64,000 nucleotides of DNA from Nitrosovibrio tenuis. GTDB taxonomy: Bacteria > Pseudomonadota > Gammaproteobacteria > Burkholderiales > Nitrosomonadaceae. The number at the start of each line of letters is the position of its first letter. Position 1 is the stretch's first letter. Both the position numbers and the translations under genes were made by a program. This document shows positions 26,067-34,804 of this stretch, piece after piece. Under the pieces are notes generated by a model. It had not been told where the DNA came from and made no database searches. It saw only the letters and a list, made by a program, of their open reading frames with translations. The DNA lies in the NCBI RefSeq assembly GCF_900109785.1, contig NZ_FOBH01000001.1, positions 1-64,000 on the forward strand, given 5' to 3'.

Positions 26067-27518
26067 ATGGAATCACTAATTCCGGTCGTGCTCTCCGGAG
26101 GTTCAGGCACACGCCTCTGGCCTCTCTCACGCGAAAAGTATCCCAAGCAGCTATTGCCGCTCATTGGAGAAGATTCATTATTACAGACCACGGTTCGGCG
26201 TATGAAAGGGTTTCCCGGCATAAAGGTCGATGCCCCGCTGATTGTTTGCAATGAAGAATACCGTTTCATAATCGCCGAGCAGTTACGCTTGATGGAAATC
26301 AAGGGCAGCATCCTGCTTGAGCCCGCTGGGCGCAACACCGCACCAGCCCTCACGCTGGCGGCGATGGCCGCGGTGCGTGAGGGAGACGATCCGATCTTGT
26401 TGGTAATGCCGGCGGATCATGTCATTATGGATATAACAAGTTTTCAGTCAGCGGTACAGCAAGGCGTTCCGCTTGCAGCGGAAGGCGCAGTGATTACGTT
26501 TGGCATTACGCCAGATTCAGCCGAAACGGGTTATGGCTACATTCAGGCTGGTGAACCGATGGGAGACAATGGTGTTTGCCGGATAGCGCGTTTTGTGGAA
26601 AAGCCGGATGTCGCTACAGCCCAGCGTTATGTGGATTCCGGCTCTTATTTTTGGAATAGCGGCTTATTCATGATGCGTGCCTCGGTTTGGCTCTCGGCCA
26701 TTGGCACATGCCGCCGCGATATCCTGGCGGCTTGCCGTGTTGCCTGGGATCATGGTTCGGTTGATGGCGACTTCTTACGTGTGAATAAAGAAGAGTTTAC
26801 CCGCTGCCCTAGCGATTCGATTGATTACGCCGTGATGGAGCACATCACTGCCGACAACAACTCATTGCCGACAGGGGTATTGATTCCGCTCTCGGCCGGC
26901 TGGTCTGATGTGGGTGCATGGGATTCGCTTTGGGATGTATTGCCGAAAGATCAACAGGGCAATGTGCTGCAAGGCGATGTGCTGCTCCACGAATGCCGCA
27001 ACACGCTGGTGCTGTCGGAACACCGGCTCGTTGCATGCGTGGGATTGGAAGATATGGTAGTGGTTGAAACGCCTGATGCCATCCTGGTCGCTCATATGAG
27101 TGAGACCCAGCACGTGAAAAAAGTTGTCGACAGTCTCAAGAGTCAGGGTCGGCCTGAGGGGGAGCTGCATCGCAAGGTATTTCGTCCGTGGGGATGGTAT
27201 GACGGCGTCGACTCGGGCGAACGTTTTCAGGTAAAACGTATTGTTGTCAAGCCGGGCGCGGCCCTGTCATTGCAAATGCACCATCACCGCGCAGAACACT
27301 GGATTGTCGTGCGCGGCACGGCACAGGTGACGCGGGGCGACGCAAGTTACCTGGTATCGGAAAACGAGTCTACGTTTATCCCGCTCGGCACCCGCCACCG
27401 TTTGGAAAACCCGGGCTGCGTCCCGCTTGAAATGATCGAAGTGCAGTCGGGCTCCTATCTCGGCGAAGATGATATTGTGCGTTTTGAAGATATTTACGGA
27501 CGAAAAGAACACCAATAG
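26067..27518 (+). CDS. manC: Bifunctional mannose-1-phosphate guanylyltransferase / mannose-6-phosphate isomerase
   Basis: 483 residues, the usual length of the type II bifunctional enzyme (AlgA/ManC/XanB). The N-terminal nucleotidyltransferase has VVLSGGSGTRLWPLSREKYP and the FVEKPD motif. The C-terminal cupin isomerase domain (from about residue 370) has RPWGWYDGVDSGERFQVKRI and the metal-binding QMHHHRAEHW. The enzyme makes GDP-mannose, the substrate of gmd (8022-9152), and also draws mannose-6-phosphate from fructose-6-phosphate. Context therefore closes the GDP-mannose to GDP-fucose route. Confidence 0.94.
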   Translation: MESLIPVVLSGGSGTRLWPLSREKYPKQLLPLIGEDSLLQTTVRRMKGFPGIKVDAPLIVCNEEYRFIIAEQLRLMEIKGSILLEPAGRNTAPALTLAAMAAVREGDDPILLVMPADHVIMDITSFQSAVQQGVPLAAEGAVITFGITPDSAETGYGYIQAGEPMGDNGVCRIARFVEKPDVATAQRYVDSGSYFWNSGLFMMRASVWLSAIGTCRRDILAACRVAWDHGSVDGDFLRVNKEEFTRCPSDSIDYAVMEHITADNNSLPTGVLIPLSAGWSDVGAWDSLWDVLPKDQQGNVLQGDVLLHECRNTLVLSEHRLVACVGLEDMVVVETPDAILVAHMSETQHVKKVVDSLKSQGRPEGELHRKVFRPWGWYDGVDSGERFQVKRIVVKPGAALSLQMHHHRAEHWIVVRGTAQVTRGDASYLVSENESTFIPLGTRHRLENPGCVPLEMIEVQSGSYLGEDDIVRFEDIYGRKEHQ

Positions 27519-27567
27519 AAACTTACCTGTCGTGTGCCAATCATCCCTTTTAAGGTAGGGTTGCGAT

Positions 27568-27584
27568 CTCTCTGCATCGGAGAG
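27568..27584 (+). terminator. Weak hairpin after manC
   Basis: CTCTC (27568-27572) and GAGAG (27580-27584) form a 5-bp stem with a 7-nt loop, followed by TTTAACTCGTT. It is 50 nt after the manC stop. The stem is short and the T run is only three, so it may be a poor terminator or chance. Confidence 0.3.
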
Positions 27585-27772
27585 TTTAACTCGTTGCTAA
27601 TACAGGACTCCTGATGCGGACTAATCGTCCAATCGGAATTCTGATCCCCTCTACTCCGAGGTGACAGTACTGCCAAGAAGAAGCAGCTACTAGTCCACTC
27701 GGTCTATTGATCTCCTTCCCATTCAGGGTAATCTGTTAACCATCGGGTTTAAATTTTTGGACTCGGTGTTTC

Positions 27773-27799
27773 AAGTACATGCTTATCAAATATGTACTT
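27773..27799. repeat. Inverted repeat upstream of a PEP-CTERM gene
   Basis: AAGTACAT (27773-27780) and ATGTACTT (27792-27799) are perfect 8-bp arms around an 11-nt spacer. Two copies of ACTCGGTGT (27761-27769 and 27830-27838) flank it. It lies within the 472-nt non-coding stretch 27519-27990, about 190 nt before the PEP-CTERM gene. A transcription-factor operator is plausible. I see no sigma-54-type TGGC-N8-TTGC element there, which would have been expected for PrsR-regulated PEP-CTERM genes. Confidence 0.5.
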
Positions 27800-27840
27800 A
27801 AGAGGTCGCAAATCAATTAATCCTGTAATACTCGGTGTAA

Positions 27841-27969
27841 ATGCTTCTCAGCAATGGCGTCTGTCGGGTCAAGCAGAAGCCCGATGTGATGATCAGCGAT
27901 ATGTCGGGCAAGGATGACGGACCTCAGCTCATTTGCGAAGTGGGAAGTCTTCATATGTATACCAGCTAA
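27841..27969 (+). pseudogene. Possible 42-codon relic of a response-regulator receiver domain
   Basis: The frame ATG 27841 to TAA 27969 encodes a 42-residue peptide containing KPDVMISDMSGKDDGPQLI. This resembles the middle of receiver domains (KPDVVISDxxMPxxDGxxLI). No RBS is seen and both ends of the domain are missing. I treat it as a probable gene fragment rather than a functional small protein; chance resemblance is possible. Confidence 0.25.
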
Positions 27970-27990
27970 TCAACATTAGAGGTGAAAAAC

Positions 27991-28710
27991 ATGAACATGA
28001 ACCTAAAGGATATGAAGTTTGGGGGTAAATTACTACCAGTTGTGGTAGCTCTATTAGGCTGCCTTGCAAGCACGGCCCCGGCGAGCGCAGCAGATGCGCC
28101 ACCGCCAACAACACCGCCAACAGCGCTAATACCGCCAATACCCTTAAGCGCAGCAGAGGATGTGTTAACAATCAATGATGGAAAAGGGACGCAAATCAGC
28201 TTCACAGCCTCGAACCAGGGACAGGAGTTTTTCACCACTCCCACGGCTGGTGTAGCCCCCGCAGGCTTCACAGGCAGGACGGTGTTCTTGATAGGGGCAT
28301 ACGATGAAGCAAGTGTTGGTTCAAATCTAACATCGCTCGGCGGATTCAATCTGCCTAGTAATTGGAATGTTAGCGACGCGTTGACCATCCGCCCCTCCTC
28401 AGACGGCAAGCTCGACGTCTCCTTCATATCGGACGGAGCGAGCGCAGCAGAAGCAAGAAGCTTTCCAGTCTGGAATTCCGCCACCGGCGGGATGATAACC
28501 AGCGCGGGCGACCTGAGCGGCACGGGAGGTCCATTATTTATCGGCGAGACAGGCGGACAGCAAGACTTGAGTAGCGTTTTTGGCTTGGCGCCGGGCAGCA
28601 TCACGGTTATGTCCGCAGTACCTGAACCCGAAACTTATGCCATGCTATTGGCTGGTCTGGGTTTGATGGGTGCGGTTGTTCGCCGTCGGGGTAGTCGCAA
28701 GATGTCCTGA
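27991..28710 (+). CDS. Secreted PEP-CTERM sorting-domain protein
   Basis: About 239 residues from ATG 27991; a GTG at 27982 is in frame, but GAGG lies 8 nt before the ATG. The signal peptide is LLPVVVALLGCLASTAPASA. A low-complexity PPPTTPPTA stretch follows, then an extended beta-rich body with no recognised domain. The C-terminus is the classic sorting signal: VPEPETYAMLLAGLGLMG, a hydrophobic stretch and the basic tail RRRGSRK. The product is expected to be exported, then processed at the inner membrane by an exosortase (XrtB in this window, or another) and delivered to the surface matrix. It is monocistronic, with a strong terminator 43 nt downstream. Confidence 0.9.
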   Translation: MNMNLKDMKFGGKLLPVVVALLGCLASTAPASAADAPPPTTPPTALIPPIPLSAAEDVLTINDGKGTQISFTASNQGQEFFTTPTAGVAPAGFTGRTVFLIGAYDEASVGSNLTSLGGFNLPSNWNVSDALTIRPSSDGKLDVSFISDGASAAEARSFPVWNSATGGMITSAGDLSGTGGPLFIGETGGQQDLSSVFGLAPGSITVMSAVPEPETYAMLLAGLGLMGAVVRRRGSRKMS

Positions 28711-28752
28711 GTCGGGCTATCGGCACGCAGTAACGGTGCCGGATTCGCAGCA

Positions 28753-28779
28753 AACGGTCTCTCAGGAGGCCGTTTTTTT
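28753..28779 (+). terminator. Rho-independent terminator of the PEP-CTERM gene
   Basis: AACGGTCTC (28753-28761) pairs with GAGGCCGTT (28766-28774, one G-T wobble) around a short TCAG loop. A run of seven T (28773-28779), which begins in the last two bases of the stem, follows. It is 43 nt after the stop codon and is a textbook intrinsic terminator. Confidence 0.85.
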
Positions 28780-28879
28780 ATTGAACATTACCGTTTTACT
28801 TCTGCTATCTGATGCGATCCAGCTCTACGCGGAGCTCCAATGAAAAACATCGCCGGGAGCGCGGCGCTTTTAGAAAAAA

Positions 28880-28940
28880 GGGTATAAAAAGGGGGTATAA
28901 CAAAACCGGGTAAACAAAACTGGGTAAACAAAACTTAAAA
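28880..28940. repeat. Short tandem A/G-rich repeats next to the tRNA gene
   Basis: Two repeats of the form AAAACYGGGTAAAC occur in tandem (about 28902-28930), preceded by the related GGGTATAA-type repeat (about 28880-28900). They are about 30-90 nt downstream (in - strand sense) of the tRNA-Val 3' end. Their role is unknown. Confidence 0.5.
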
Positions 28941-28966
28941 CTTACACCCCATCTTCTCCTGCCTCC

Positions 28967-29043
28967 TGGTAGGCGCGATTGGACTCGAACCAACGACCCC
29001 CACCATGTCAAGGTGGTGCTCTAACCAGCTGAGCTACGCGCCT
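28967..29043 (-). tRNA. tRNA-Val (anticodon GAC)
   Basis: On the - strand the 77-nt molecule has the acceptor arm AGGCGCG pairing with CGCGCCT, D arm GCTCAGCTGGTTAGAGC, anticodon arm CCACC-TTGACAT-GGTGG (anticodon GAC) and T arm GTTGGTTCGAGTCCAAT. CCA is encoded. GAC reads GUC/GUU valine codons. There is no variable-loop anomaly. Confidence 0.95.
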
Positions 29044-29054
29044 GGAAGAATTGA

Positions 29055-29083
29055 ATTTTATCTGAAACGGGACGAGGGTTCAA
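29055..29083 (-). promoter_or_regulatory. Promoter of the tRNA-Val gene
   Basis: On the - strand TTGAAC (29083-29078), a 17-nt spacer and TAAAAT (29060-29055). The -10 ends 11 nt before the tRNA 5' end, giving a short leader as expected for a tRNA promoter. A second TATAAT lies a little further upstream without a good -35. Confidence 0.55.
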
Positions 29084-29172
29084 ATTATAATGGCGAATTC
29101 CGGCAGTGATCAGTTTCGGTTAACAACTTAATAGCGGCCGATCACAAAGCCGCGCAACAATTCTACGAGTGA

Positions 29173-29904
29173 ATGGAAAAAATCCGGCTATCCAAGCTCA
29201 TGTCTCAGCAGGGGCTATGTTCCCGCAGAGAAGCCGACATTTATATTGAAAGGGGTTGGGTGTACGTCGACGGTGAGCGGATCACGGAATTGGGCACAAA
29301 GGTTTATCCCTCACAAAAAATAAAGCTTAATAATATGGCGCAAGCGCAGCAGGCGCGCCACATCACAATATTGCTGAACAAGCCCGTCGGCTATGTATCA
29401 GGTCAACCGGAACCCGGCTATAAGCCAGCGATCAGCCTGCTTAATCAAGGATCCCGCTTCCACGGCGATCAAATGCCCCTACAGTTCAGTCCGATGCATT
29501 TGAAAGATTTAGCTCCGGCGGGACGGCTGGATATCGATTCATGGGGACTGATCGTATTTACCCAGGATGGGCGTATCGCCAAGCAATTGATTGGCGTGCA
29601 ATCCGGTGTTGAGAAAGAATATCTGGTGCGGGTGGAGGGAATGCTATCCAAACATGCGCTGGACCTTCTGAACCATGGACTGACCCTGGATGGGGAAGCA
29701 TTAAAACCGGCCAAAGTGGTCCGGCAAAATCAGGACCAATTGCGCTTCATTTTACGCGAAGGGAAGAAACGGCAAATCCGTAGAATGTGTGAACTGGTGG
29801 GATTGAAAGTTACAGGATTAAAGCGTGTCCGCATCGGTAGGATAAAATTGGGTGAACTGCCGTTGGGCAAATGGCGCTACTTGATGAACGACGAAGGGTT
29901 TTAA
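29173..29904 (+). CDS. RluF/RsuA-family rRNA pseudouridine synthase
   Basis: 243 residues. Residues 1-60 form an S4-type RNA-binding domain ([20 protein letters not shown]). The catalytic module begins with the [12 protein letters not shown] motif; [19 protein letters not shown] carries the invariant catalytic Asp. Residues 190-210 hold the [12 protein letters not shown] element. The enzyme isomerises a uridine in rRNA; RluF (23S U2604) is closest in length and motifs, but RsuA or RluB are not excluded. It is a housekeeping gene isolated among polysaccharide genes, close to the tRNA. Confidence 0.85.
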   Translation: MEKIRLSKLMSQQGLCSRREADIYIERGWVYVDGERITELGTKVYPSQKIKLNNMAQAQQARHITILLNKPVGYVSGQPEPGYKPAISLLNQGSRFHGDQMPLQFSPMHLKDLAPAGRLDIDSWGLIVFTQDGRIAKQLIGVQSGVEKEYLVRVEGMLSKHALDLLNHGLTLDGEALKPAKVVRQNQDQLRFILREGKKRQIRRMCELVGLKVTGLKRVRIGRIKLGELPLGKWRYLMNDEGF

Positions 29905-29952
29905 CGGAAGGTTTCAAGTATACGGCGTTGCTGACATACAGAGGAAAAATCA

Positions 29953-31035
29953 ATGATTTTGGTGACAGGAGGCGCCGGATTCATCGGCGCTAATTTTGTG
30001 CGGGATTGGTTGGGCCGGTTTGACGAAGCAATTATCAACCTCGACATATTAACGTACGCGGGGAATCCGGAAAATCTATCTACGCTGGCTGAAGATGAGC
30101 GTTATATTTTTATAAAAGGCGATATCGGCAACTTCAGCCTGGTGACCGATTTACTCCGGCAGTATCGGCCTCGGGCCGTCATTAATTTTGCCGCCGAAAG
30201 TCATGTTGACCGTTCCATTCATGGCCCGGAAGATTTCATCCAGACCAATATAGTGGGGACTTTTCGGCTTCTGGAAGCAGTTCGAAGTCATTGGAACAGC
30301 CTGGATGGAAAAGAAAAACGGGATTTTCGCTTCCTCCACGTTTCAACTGACGAGGTTTATGGCTCGCTGGCGAGGGACGAGCCTGCTTTCAATGAAGCCC
30401 ATGGTTATGAACCGAACAGTCCCTATTCGGCGAGCAAGGCAGCCAGCGACCATCTGGTGCGTGCTTATCATCATACTTATGGCTTGCCTGTTTTAACCAC
30501 GAACTGCTCTAACAATTACGGTCCCTACCAATTTCCGGAAAAGCTCATCCCGCTTATAATCGTCAACGCTCTTGCCAGCCAGCCGTTGCCGGTGTACGGC
30601 GATGGCCAACAGATTCGCGACTGGCTATATGTGAAGGATCACTGCAATGCTATTTGTCGCGTGCTGGAAGGAGGCCTGCCGGGGCAGACCTATAATATCG
30701 GCGGATGGAACGAGAAACCCAACATCGATATTGTGCATACAATTTGCAAATTGCTGGATGCGCTTCGCCCCGCAGGTGACGGATCATATAGCGCCAGATC
30801 CTATAGCGACCTGATTAAATTCGTTGCCGATCGTCCCGGCCACGACCGCCGCTATGCAATTGATGCGAGCAAGATTGAGCGGGAACTGGGCTGGAAACCC
30901 ACTGAAACTTTCGAGACAGGCATCCTCAAGACCGTGCGATGGTACCTGGACAACCCCGCCTGGGTCGCCAATGTAAGATCGGGCGCCTATCGAACTTGGG
31001 TAGAGAAAAATTACAGTGAACGGACCGCCTTATGA
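29953..31035 (+). CDS. rfbB: dTDP-glucose 4,6-dehydratase
   Basis: 360 residues. GGAGFIGANFVRDWLGRF (NAD site), FLHVSTDEVYGSLARDEPAF with the catalytic Thr-Asp-Glu triad, and PYSASKAASDHLVRAYHHTY with Tyr-x3-Lys are all present. Together with rfbD, rfbA and rfbC it makes dTDP-L-rhamnose from glucose-1-phosphate. The intermediate dTDP-4-keto-6-deoxyglucose is also the substrate of the WecE-type aminotransferase (48580-49701). First gene of an overlapping four-gene operon. Confidence 0.95.
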   Translation: MILVTGGAGFIGANFVRDWLGRFDEAIINLDILTYAGNPENLSTLAEDERYIFIKGDIGNFSLVTDLLRQYRPRAVINFAAESHVDRSIHGPEDFIQTNIVGTFRLLEAVRSHWNSLDGKEKRDFRFLHVSTDEVYGSLARDEPAFNEAHGYEPNSPYSASKAASDHLVRAYHHTYGLPVLTTNCSNNYGPYQFPEKLIPLIIVNALASQPLPVYGDGQQIRDWLYVKDHCNAICRVLEGGLPGQTYNIGGWNEKPNIDIVHTICKLLDALRPAGDGSYSARSYSDLIKFVADRPGHDRRYAIDASKIERELGWKPTETFETGILKTVRWYLDNPAWVANVRSGAYRTWVEKNYSERTAL

Positions 31036-31943
31036 AAATCCTGCTGTTCGGCAAAAATGGTCAGGTTGGCTGGGAGCTACAGCGCAGCCTTTCACCTTTG
31101 GGCGAACTGGTATCACCGGACTTTGACAGTGGTGGACTATGCGGCGATTTCACCCGCCTGGACGGGATTGCAGAAACCGTTCGCAGGGTAGCTCCCGATG
31201 TGATCGTGAATGCCGCTGCCCATACTGCGGTGGACAAAGCTGAAAGCGAGCCGGAGCACGTCCGAATCATCAATGCCCAGGCTCCCGCTGCATTGGCTTC
31301 CGAAGCGGCAAAGCTGGGCGCCTGGTTGGTTCACTACTCTACCGATTATGTATTTGACGGCAGTGGAGCTAAACCGTGGACCGAGACAGATCCTACGGGA
31401 CCTTTGAGCGTGTATGGTGCAACCAAGCTGGAAGGCGAGGATGCGATAATATCTTCCGGCTGCCGCCATCTGACCTTTCGTACCAGTTGGATTTTTGCAG
31501 CACGTGGAGAAAATTTTGCAAAAAAAATGCTGCGTCTGGCCCGGCAACACGATCACCTTACGGTTATCGATGACCAGGTCGGCGCACCCACAGGGGCCGA
31601 TCTGCTGGCGGATGTCACGGCTCACGCCGTTCGTACAGCGCTAAAACAACCTCATATGGCAGGGCTTTACCATGTTGCTGCGGCAGGGGAAACCTCGTGG
31701 TGCGGTTATGCGCGGTTTATATTGGACTTCGCTCGGCAAGCTGGAATCAGGCTCAAGGCGACACCGGAAGACATTGCCCCGGTGCCAACCAGTGCATTTC
31801 CTTCCCCTGCCAGACGACCGAAAAACTCGCGCCTGAGCACCAGGAAACTGGAGAAAGCCTTCGATTTAAAGCTGCCCCCCTGGCAAACTGGCGTCACACG
31901 CATGCTTACCGAAATTCTCGAGAATCAATATGACCCAGCGTAA
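31032..31943 (+). CDS. rfbD: dTDP-4-dehydrorhamnose reductase
   Basis: 303 residues, ATG overlapping the rfbB stop by 4 nt. [18 protein letters not shown] is the NADPH site and [15 protein letters not shown], followed by [10 protein letters not shown] with the catalytic Tyr/Lys, completes the signature. It catalyses the final step of dTDP-L-rhamnose synthesis. Translation is coupled to rfbB and rfbA (overlap of 14 nt). Confidence 0.95.
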   Translation: MKILLFGKNGQVGWELQRSLSPLGELVSPDFDSGGLCGDFTRLDGIAETVRRVAPDVIVNAAAHTAVDKAESEPEHVRIINAQAPAALASEAAKLGAWLVHYSTDYVFDGSGAKPWTETDPTGPLSVYGATKLEGEDAIISSGCRHLTFRTSWIFAARGENFAKKMLRLARQHDHLTVIDDQVGAPTGADLLADVTAHAVRTALKQPHMAGLYHVAAAGETSWCGYARFILDFARQAGIRLKATPEDIAPVPTSAFPSPARRPKNSRLSTRKLEKAFDLKLPPWQTGVTRMLTEILENQYDPA

Positions 31944-32835
31944 AGGCATCATTCTTGCCGGCGGCTCCGGCACCCGGCTTTATCCCGTGACAAAGGCTGT
32001 CTCAAAACAACTGTTGCCCATTTACGATAAGCCGATGATTTATTATCCGTTGAGCACGCTTATGCTGGCGGGTATACGCGACATACTAATTATCTCTACC
32101 CCTCAAGATACACCGCGTTTTGAACAACTTCTGGGTGATGGAAGTGAATGGGGATTAAATCTTCAGTACGCTGTCCAACCCAGCCCGGATGGGTTGGCCC
32201 ATGCCTTTACCATCGGCAGGAGTTTTATCGGGAATAGTCCCAGTGCCCTGGTGCTGGGCGATAATATCTTCTATGGCCACGATCTGCATCTGCAACTCCG
32301 CCGCGCCATGGCGAAGCGGGAGGGAGCGACCATATTCGCATACCATGTGCAGGACCCCGAGCGTTATGGGGTGGTCGCCTTTGACATTCATGACCGCGTC
32401 ACATCGCTAGAGGAGAAACCTGTACAGCCCAAGAGCAACTATGCCGTAACTGGCCTGTACTTTTACGATAATCAAGTGGTCGATATTGCCGCAAACCTCA
32501 AGCCGTCTGCGCGGGGCGAGTTGGAAATTACCGATGTCAACCGCACGTACCTGGAACACGGCCAACTCAGCGTCGAAATCATGGGTCGTGGTTATGCGTG
32601 GCTGGATACCGGTACTCACGAAAGCCTCATAGAAGCCAGCAACTTTATTGAGACCATCGAACATCGGCAAGGCCTCAAAGTTGCTTGCCCTGAAGAGATC
32701 GCCTACCGTCAGGGTTTTATCACTACCGCACAGCTGGAGAGGCTGGCTCAGCCATTATCAAAGAATGGCTATGGTCAATACCTGTTGCGCTTGCTAAAGG
32801 AACAACTGCTTGCTAGGGGAACAACTGATTTATGA
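31930..32835 (+). CDS. rfbA: Glucose-1-phosphate thymidylyltransferase
   Basis: 301 residues. [20 protein letters not shown] and [20 protein letters not shown] are the dTTP and sugar-phosphate binding motifs; [12 protein letters not shown] is the active-site region. It produces dTDP-glucose, the first committed dTDP sugar. It is third in the rfbBDAC order and overlaps rfbC by 4 nt. Confidence 0.96.
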   Translation: MTQRKGIILAGGSGTRLYPVTKAVSKQLLPIYDKPMIYYPLSTLMLAGIRDILIISTPQDTPRFEQLLGDGSEWGLNLQYAVQPSPDGLAHAFTIGRSFIGNSPSALVLGDNIFYGHDLHLQLRRAMAKREGATIFAYHVQDPERYGVVAFDIHDRVTSLEEKPVQPKSNYAVTGLYFYDNQVVDIAANLKPSARGELEITDVNRTYLEHGQLSVEIMGRGYAWLDTGTHESLIEASNFIETIEHRQGLKVACPEEIAYRQGFITTAQLERLAQPLSKNGYGQYLLRLLKEQLLARGTTDL

Positions 32836-33383
32836 AAGCGATCCCTACCTCAATCCCTGAAGTTCTGATCATCGAGCCCAGGGTCTTCGGCGACAGCCGG
32901 GGATTCTTCTTCGAAAGCTTCAATCAGAAGGATTTTCACCGGGCTACCGGGCTTGACGTCAGCTTCGTGCAAGACAACCATAGCCGCTCGGTCAAGGGTG
33001 TGTTACGGGGACTGCATTACCAGATTCGTAAACCCCAGGGCAAGCTGGTGAGGGTGGCGCGGGGTGCCGTATTTGATGTATCGGTGGATATTCGCAAGTC
33101 TTCCCCAAATTTTGGCCGCTGGGTCGGGGTGGAGTTAACCGAAGACAATCATCGTCAATTATGGGTGCCGCCGGGATTCGCCCATGGCTTTTATGTGCTG
33201 AGTGATAGTGCCGACTTCCTGTATAAAACGACGGATTACTATAGCTCTGATTTCGAGCGCAGCCTTTTATGGAATGATGCCCGGATTGGCATTTTGTGGC
33301 CAGTTGATACCGGGACGCAACCTATTATCTCCCTGAAAGACGCACAGGCTGCAAGCCTGGCTGATGCAGAGGTTTTTGCATAA
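32832..33383 (+). CDS. rfbC: dTDP-4-dehydrorhamnose 3,5-epimerase
   Basis: 183 residues, the family length. [38 protein letters not shown] (with the catalytic His) and [15 protein letters not shown] are the cupin-fold signatures. It catalyses the C3/C5 epimerisation before RfbD. It is the last gene of the rhamnose operon. Confidence 0.95.
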   Translation: MKAIPTSIPEVLIIEPRVFGDSRGFFFESFNQKDFHRATGLDVSFVQDNHSRSVKGVLRGLHYQIRKPQGKLVRVARGAVFDVSVDIRKSSPNFGRWVGVELTEDNHRQLWVPPGFAHGFYVLSDSADFLYKTTDYYSSDFERSLLWNDARIGILWPVDTGTQPIISLKDAQAASLADAEVFA

Positions 33384-33519
33384 CCCCCGGAATTCCCAAG
33401 CTGCGGCGCTTTTCGGAAGCCGGACATAAACAGATGCATCATATATTGGCATGGGGTACACTGAGTACTTGCTACTATAGAATTTGATTCAATCTGAAAC
33501 CAACACAACGAGAATCCGG

Positions 33520-34671
33520 ATGATTGAAACACCATCTGGCCGGGAATTTTTGAAATTTCCGTTGAAGGAAGCGCACAACCTTGTCCGCGATCTCATGACG
33601 CCCAATCCATGGATCTACTGGCTTGACTTTCTGTTTCATATCTCGCTGGGCTGGGCAGCTTTTGTGGTTGTCCTGGCTACGCCGCTGTTTTCTGCCTGGC
33701 AGGTTTCAGCTCTTGTTGTTGCCACGTTTGCCTTTTATCGAGCGGCTATTTTCATCCACGAGCTGGCACACCTGAAAAAGGGCACGTTCAAGTTATTCCG
33801 CTTTATTTGGAATCTTATCTGCGGTATTCCGCTACTGATCCCATCCTTTACATATGACGGCGTCCACAGCGATCACCACAAGCCTGATGTCTATGGTACG
33901 GCCAGGGATGGTGAATATGTTCCCTTCGCCACCCTACGGCCAGCCGCGATGGTAGGATATGTAATGCTGTCGTTCATCATTCCCGTTTTCTTTATCATAC
34001 GTTTTCTTCTTCTTACGCCTCTGTCTTATCTGATCCCATCCTTGCGTAAATTTGTCTGGGAACGCGCATCCTCCCTCACAATCGACATGAATTATAAACG
34101 CGAGGCAAATGCCATCCGCAACGATACCCATTGGCGCGTGCAAGAGTTTGCGGCTTTTGTGTTTATAACCGCAGTTGTCGGTTGCATTGCATTGGGCCTG
34201 CTGACCTATAAGGTACTGGTTTACTGGTACATTATCGCAATGTTCATCTTTTTTATGAACTCATTACGTACGTTGAGCGCCCATGCGTATCGAAACCCCG
34301 CTGACCATCGGATGGAATTTGCCGAACAATATCTCGATTCTGTCAATGTTCCCGGTAATTTGTTGATTACCGGTTTATGGGCACCGGTGGGTCTGCGCTA
34401 TCATGCTACCCATCATCTGTTCATGAGCATGCCATATCATAATCTGGGCAAGGCGCAGCACCGTTTGGTTAACGGGTTGAGTGACAACACGCTTTACCTG
34501 ACGACCGTACGGACGAGTATGTGGGACGCACTGCGGCGCATCTGGGCTGAGGCTGCGGCGGCATCCAGCTCAAGAAACGATGCTGCAAGCAATCATGAAT
34601 CCATGAATCAGGCCTCGAATTTGCCTAGTGGCAACACGACGACTTTGCGCGATGGGCTGTCCGAGAGGTAA
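33520..34671 (+). CDS. Membrane fatty acid desaturase / hydroxylase-like protein
   Basis: 383 residues from ATG 33520; a TTG at 33484 is in frame. Three histidine boxes that bind the di-iron centre are visible: HELAH (80-84), HSDHH (116-120) and HATHH (295-299). Four or more membrane segments surround them. The protein belongs to the FA_desaturase superfamily and would oxidise an acyl chain, though bacterial members near exopolysaccharide genes have varied substrates. Its position 137 nt after rfbC suggests separate transcription. The substrate is unknown; lipid or carotenoid-type substrates are possible. Confidence 0.82.
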   Translation: MIETPSGREFLKFPLKEAHNLVRDLMTPNPWIYWLDFLFHISLGWAAFVVVLATPLFSAWQVSALVVATFAFYRAAIFIHELAHLKKGTFKLFRFIWNLICGIPLLIPSFTYDGVHSDHHKPDVYGTARDGEYVPFATLRPAAMVGYVMLSFIIPVFFIIRFLLLTPLSYLIPSLRKFVWERASSLTIDMNYKREANAIRNDTHWRVQEFAAFVFITAVVGCIALGLLTYKVLVYWYIIAMFIFFMNSLRTLSAHAYRNPADHRMEFAEQYLDSVNVPGNLLITGLWAPVGLRYHATHHLFMSMPYHNLGKAQHRLVNGLSDNTLYLTTVRTSMWDALRRIWAEAAAASSSRNDAASNHESMNQASNLPSGNTTTLRDGLSER

Positions 34672-34684
34672 TCGCTAGCAAAGC

Positions 34685-34764
34685 CCGGCGCTATTTCATC
34701 GTGGACACGAAAAGTGGCTAAAAGTGGCTTAAAGTGCTTCCCGGGCGTGATTCCCGAGCGCCGG
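34685..34764. terminator. Long-range inverted repeat between two convergent genes
   Basis: CCGGCGCT (34685-34692) and AGCGCCGG (34757-34764) are perfect complements, followed on the + strand by AATTTTAG. The 64-nt loop contains the tandem AAAAGTGGCT (34710-34719, 34720-34729). It lies between the desaturase stop and the prsT stop and may act as a terminator for either. The long loop makes this tentative. Confidence 0.35.
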
Positions 34765-34804
34765 AATTTTAGTTATTTTCCGACCTCCTCTATTTTCGTC
34801 TCTT

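Noticed and set aside
34679-34700. GCAAAGCC near 34.68 kb as another c-di-GMP riboswitch
   Set aside because: No GNRA-capped stem precedes it and no closing helix could be drawn.
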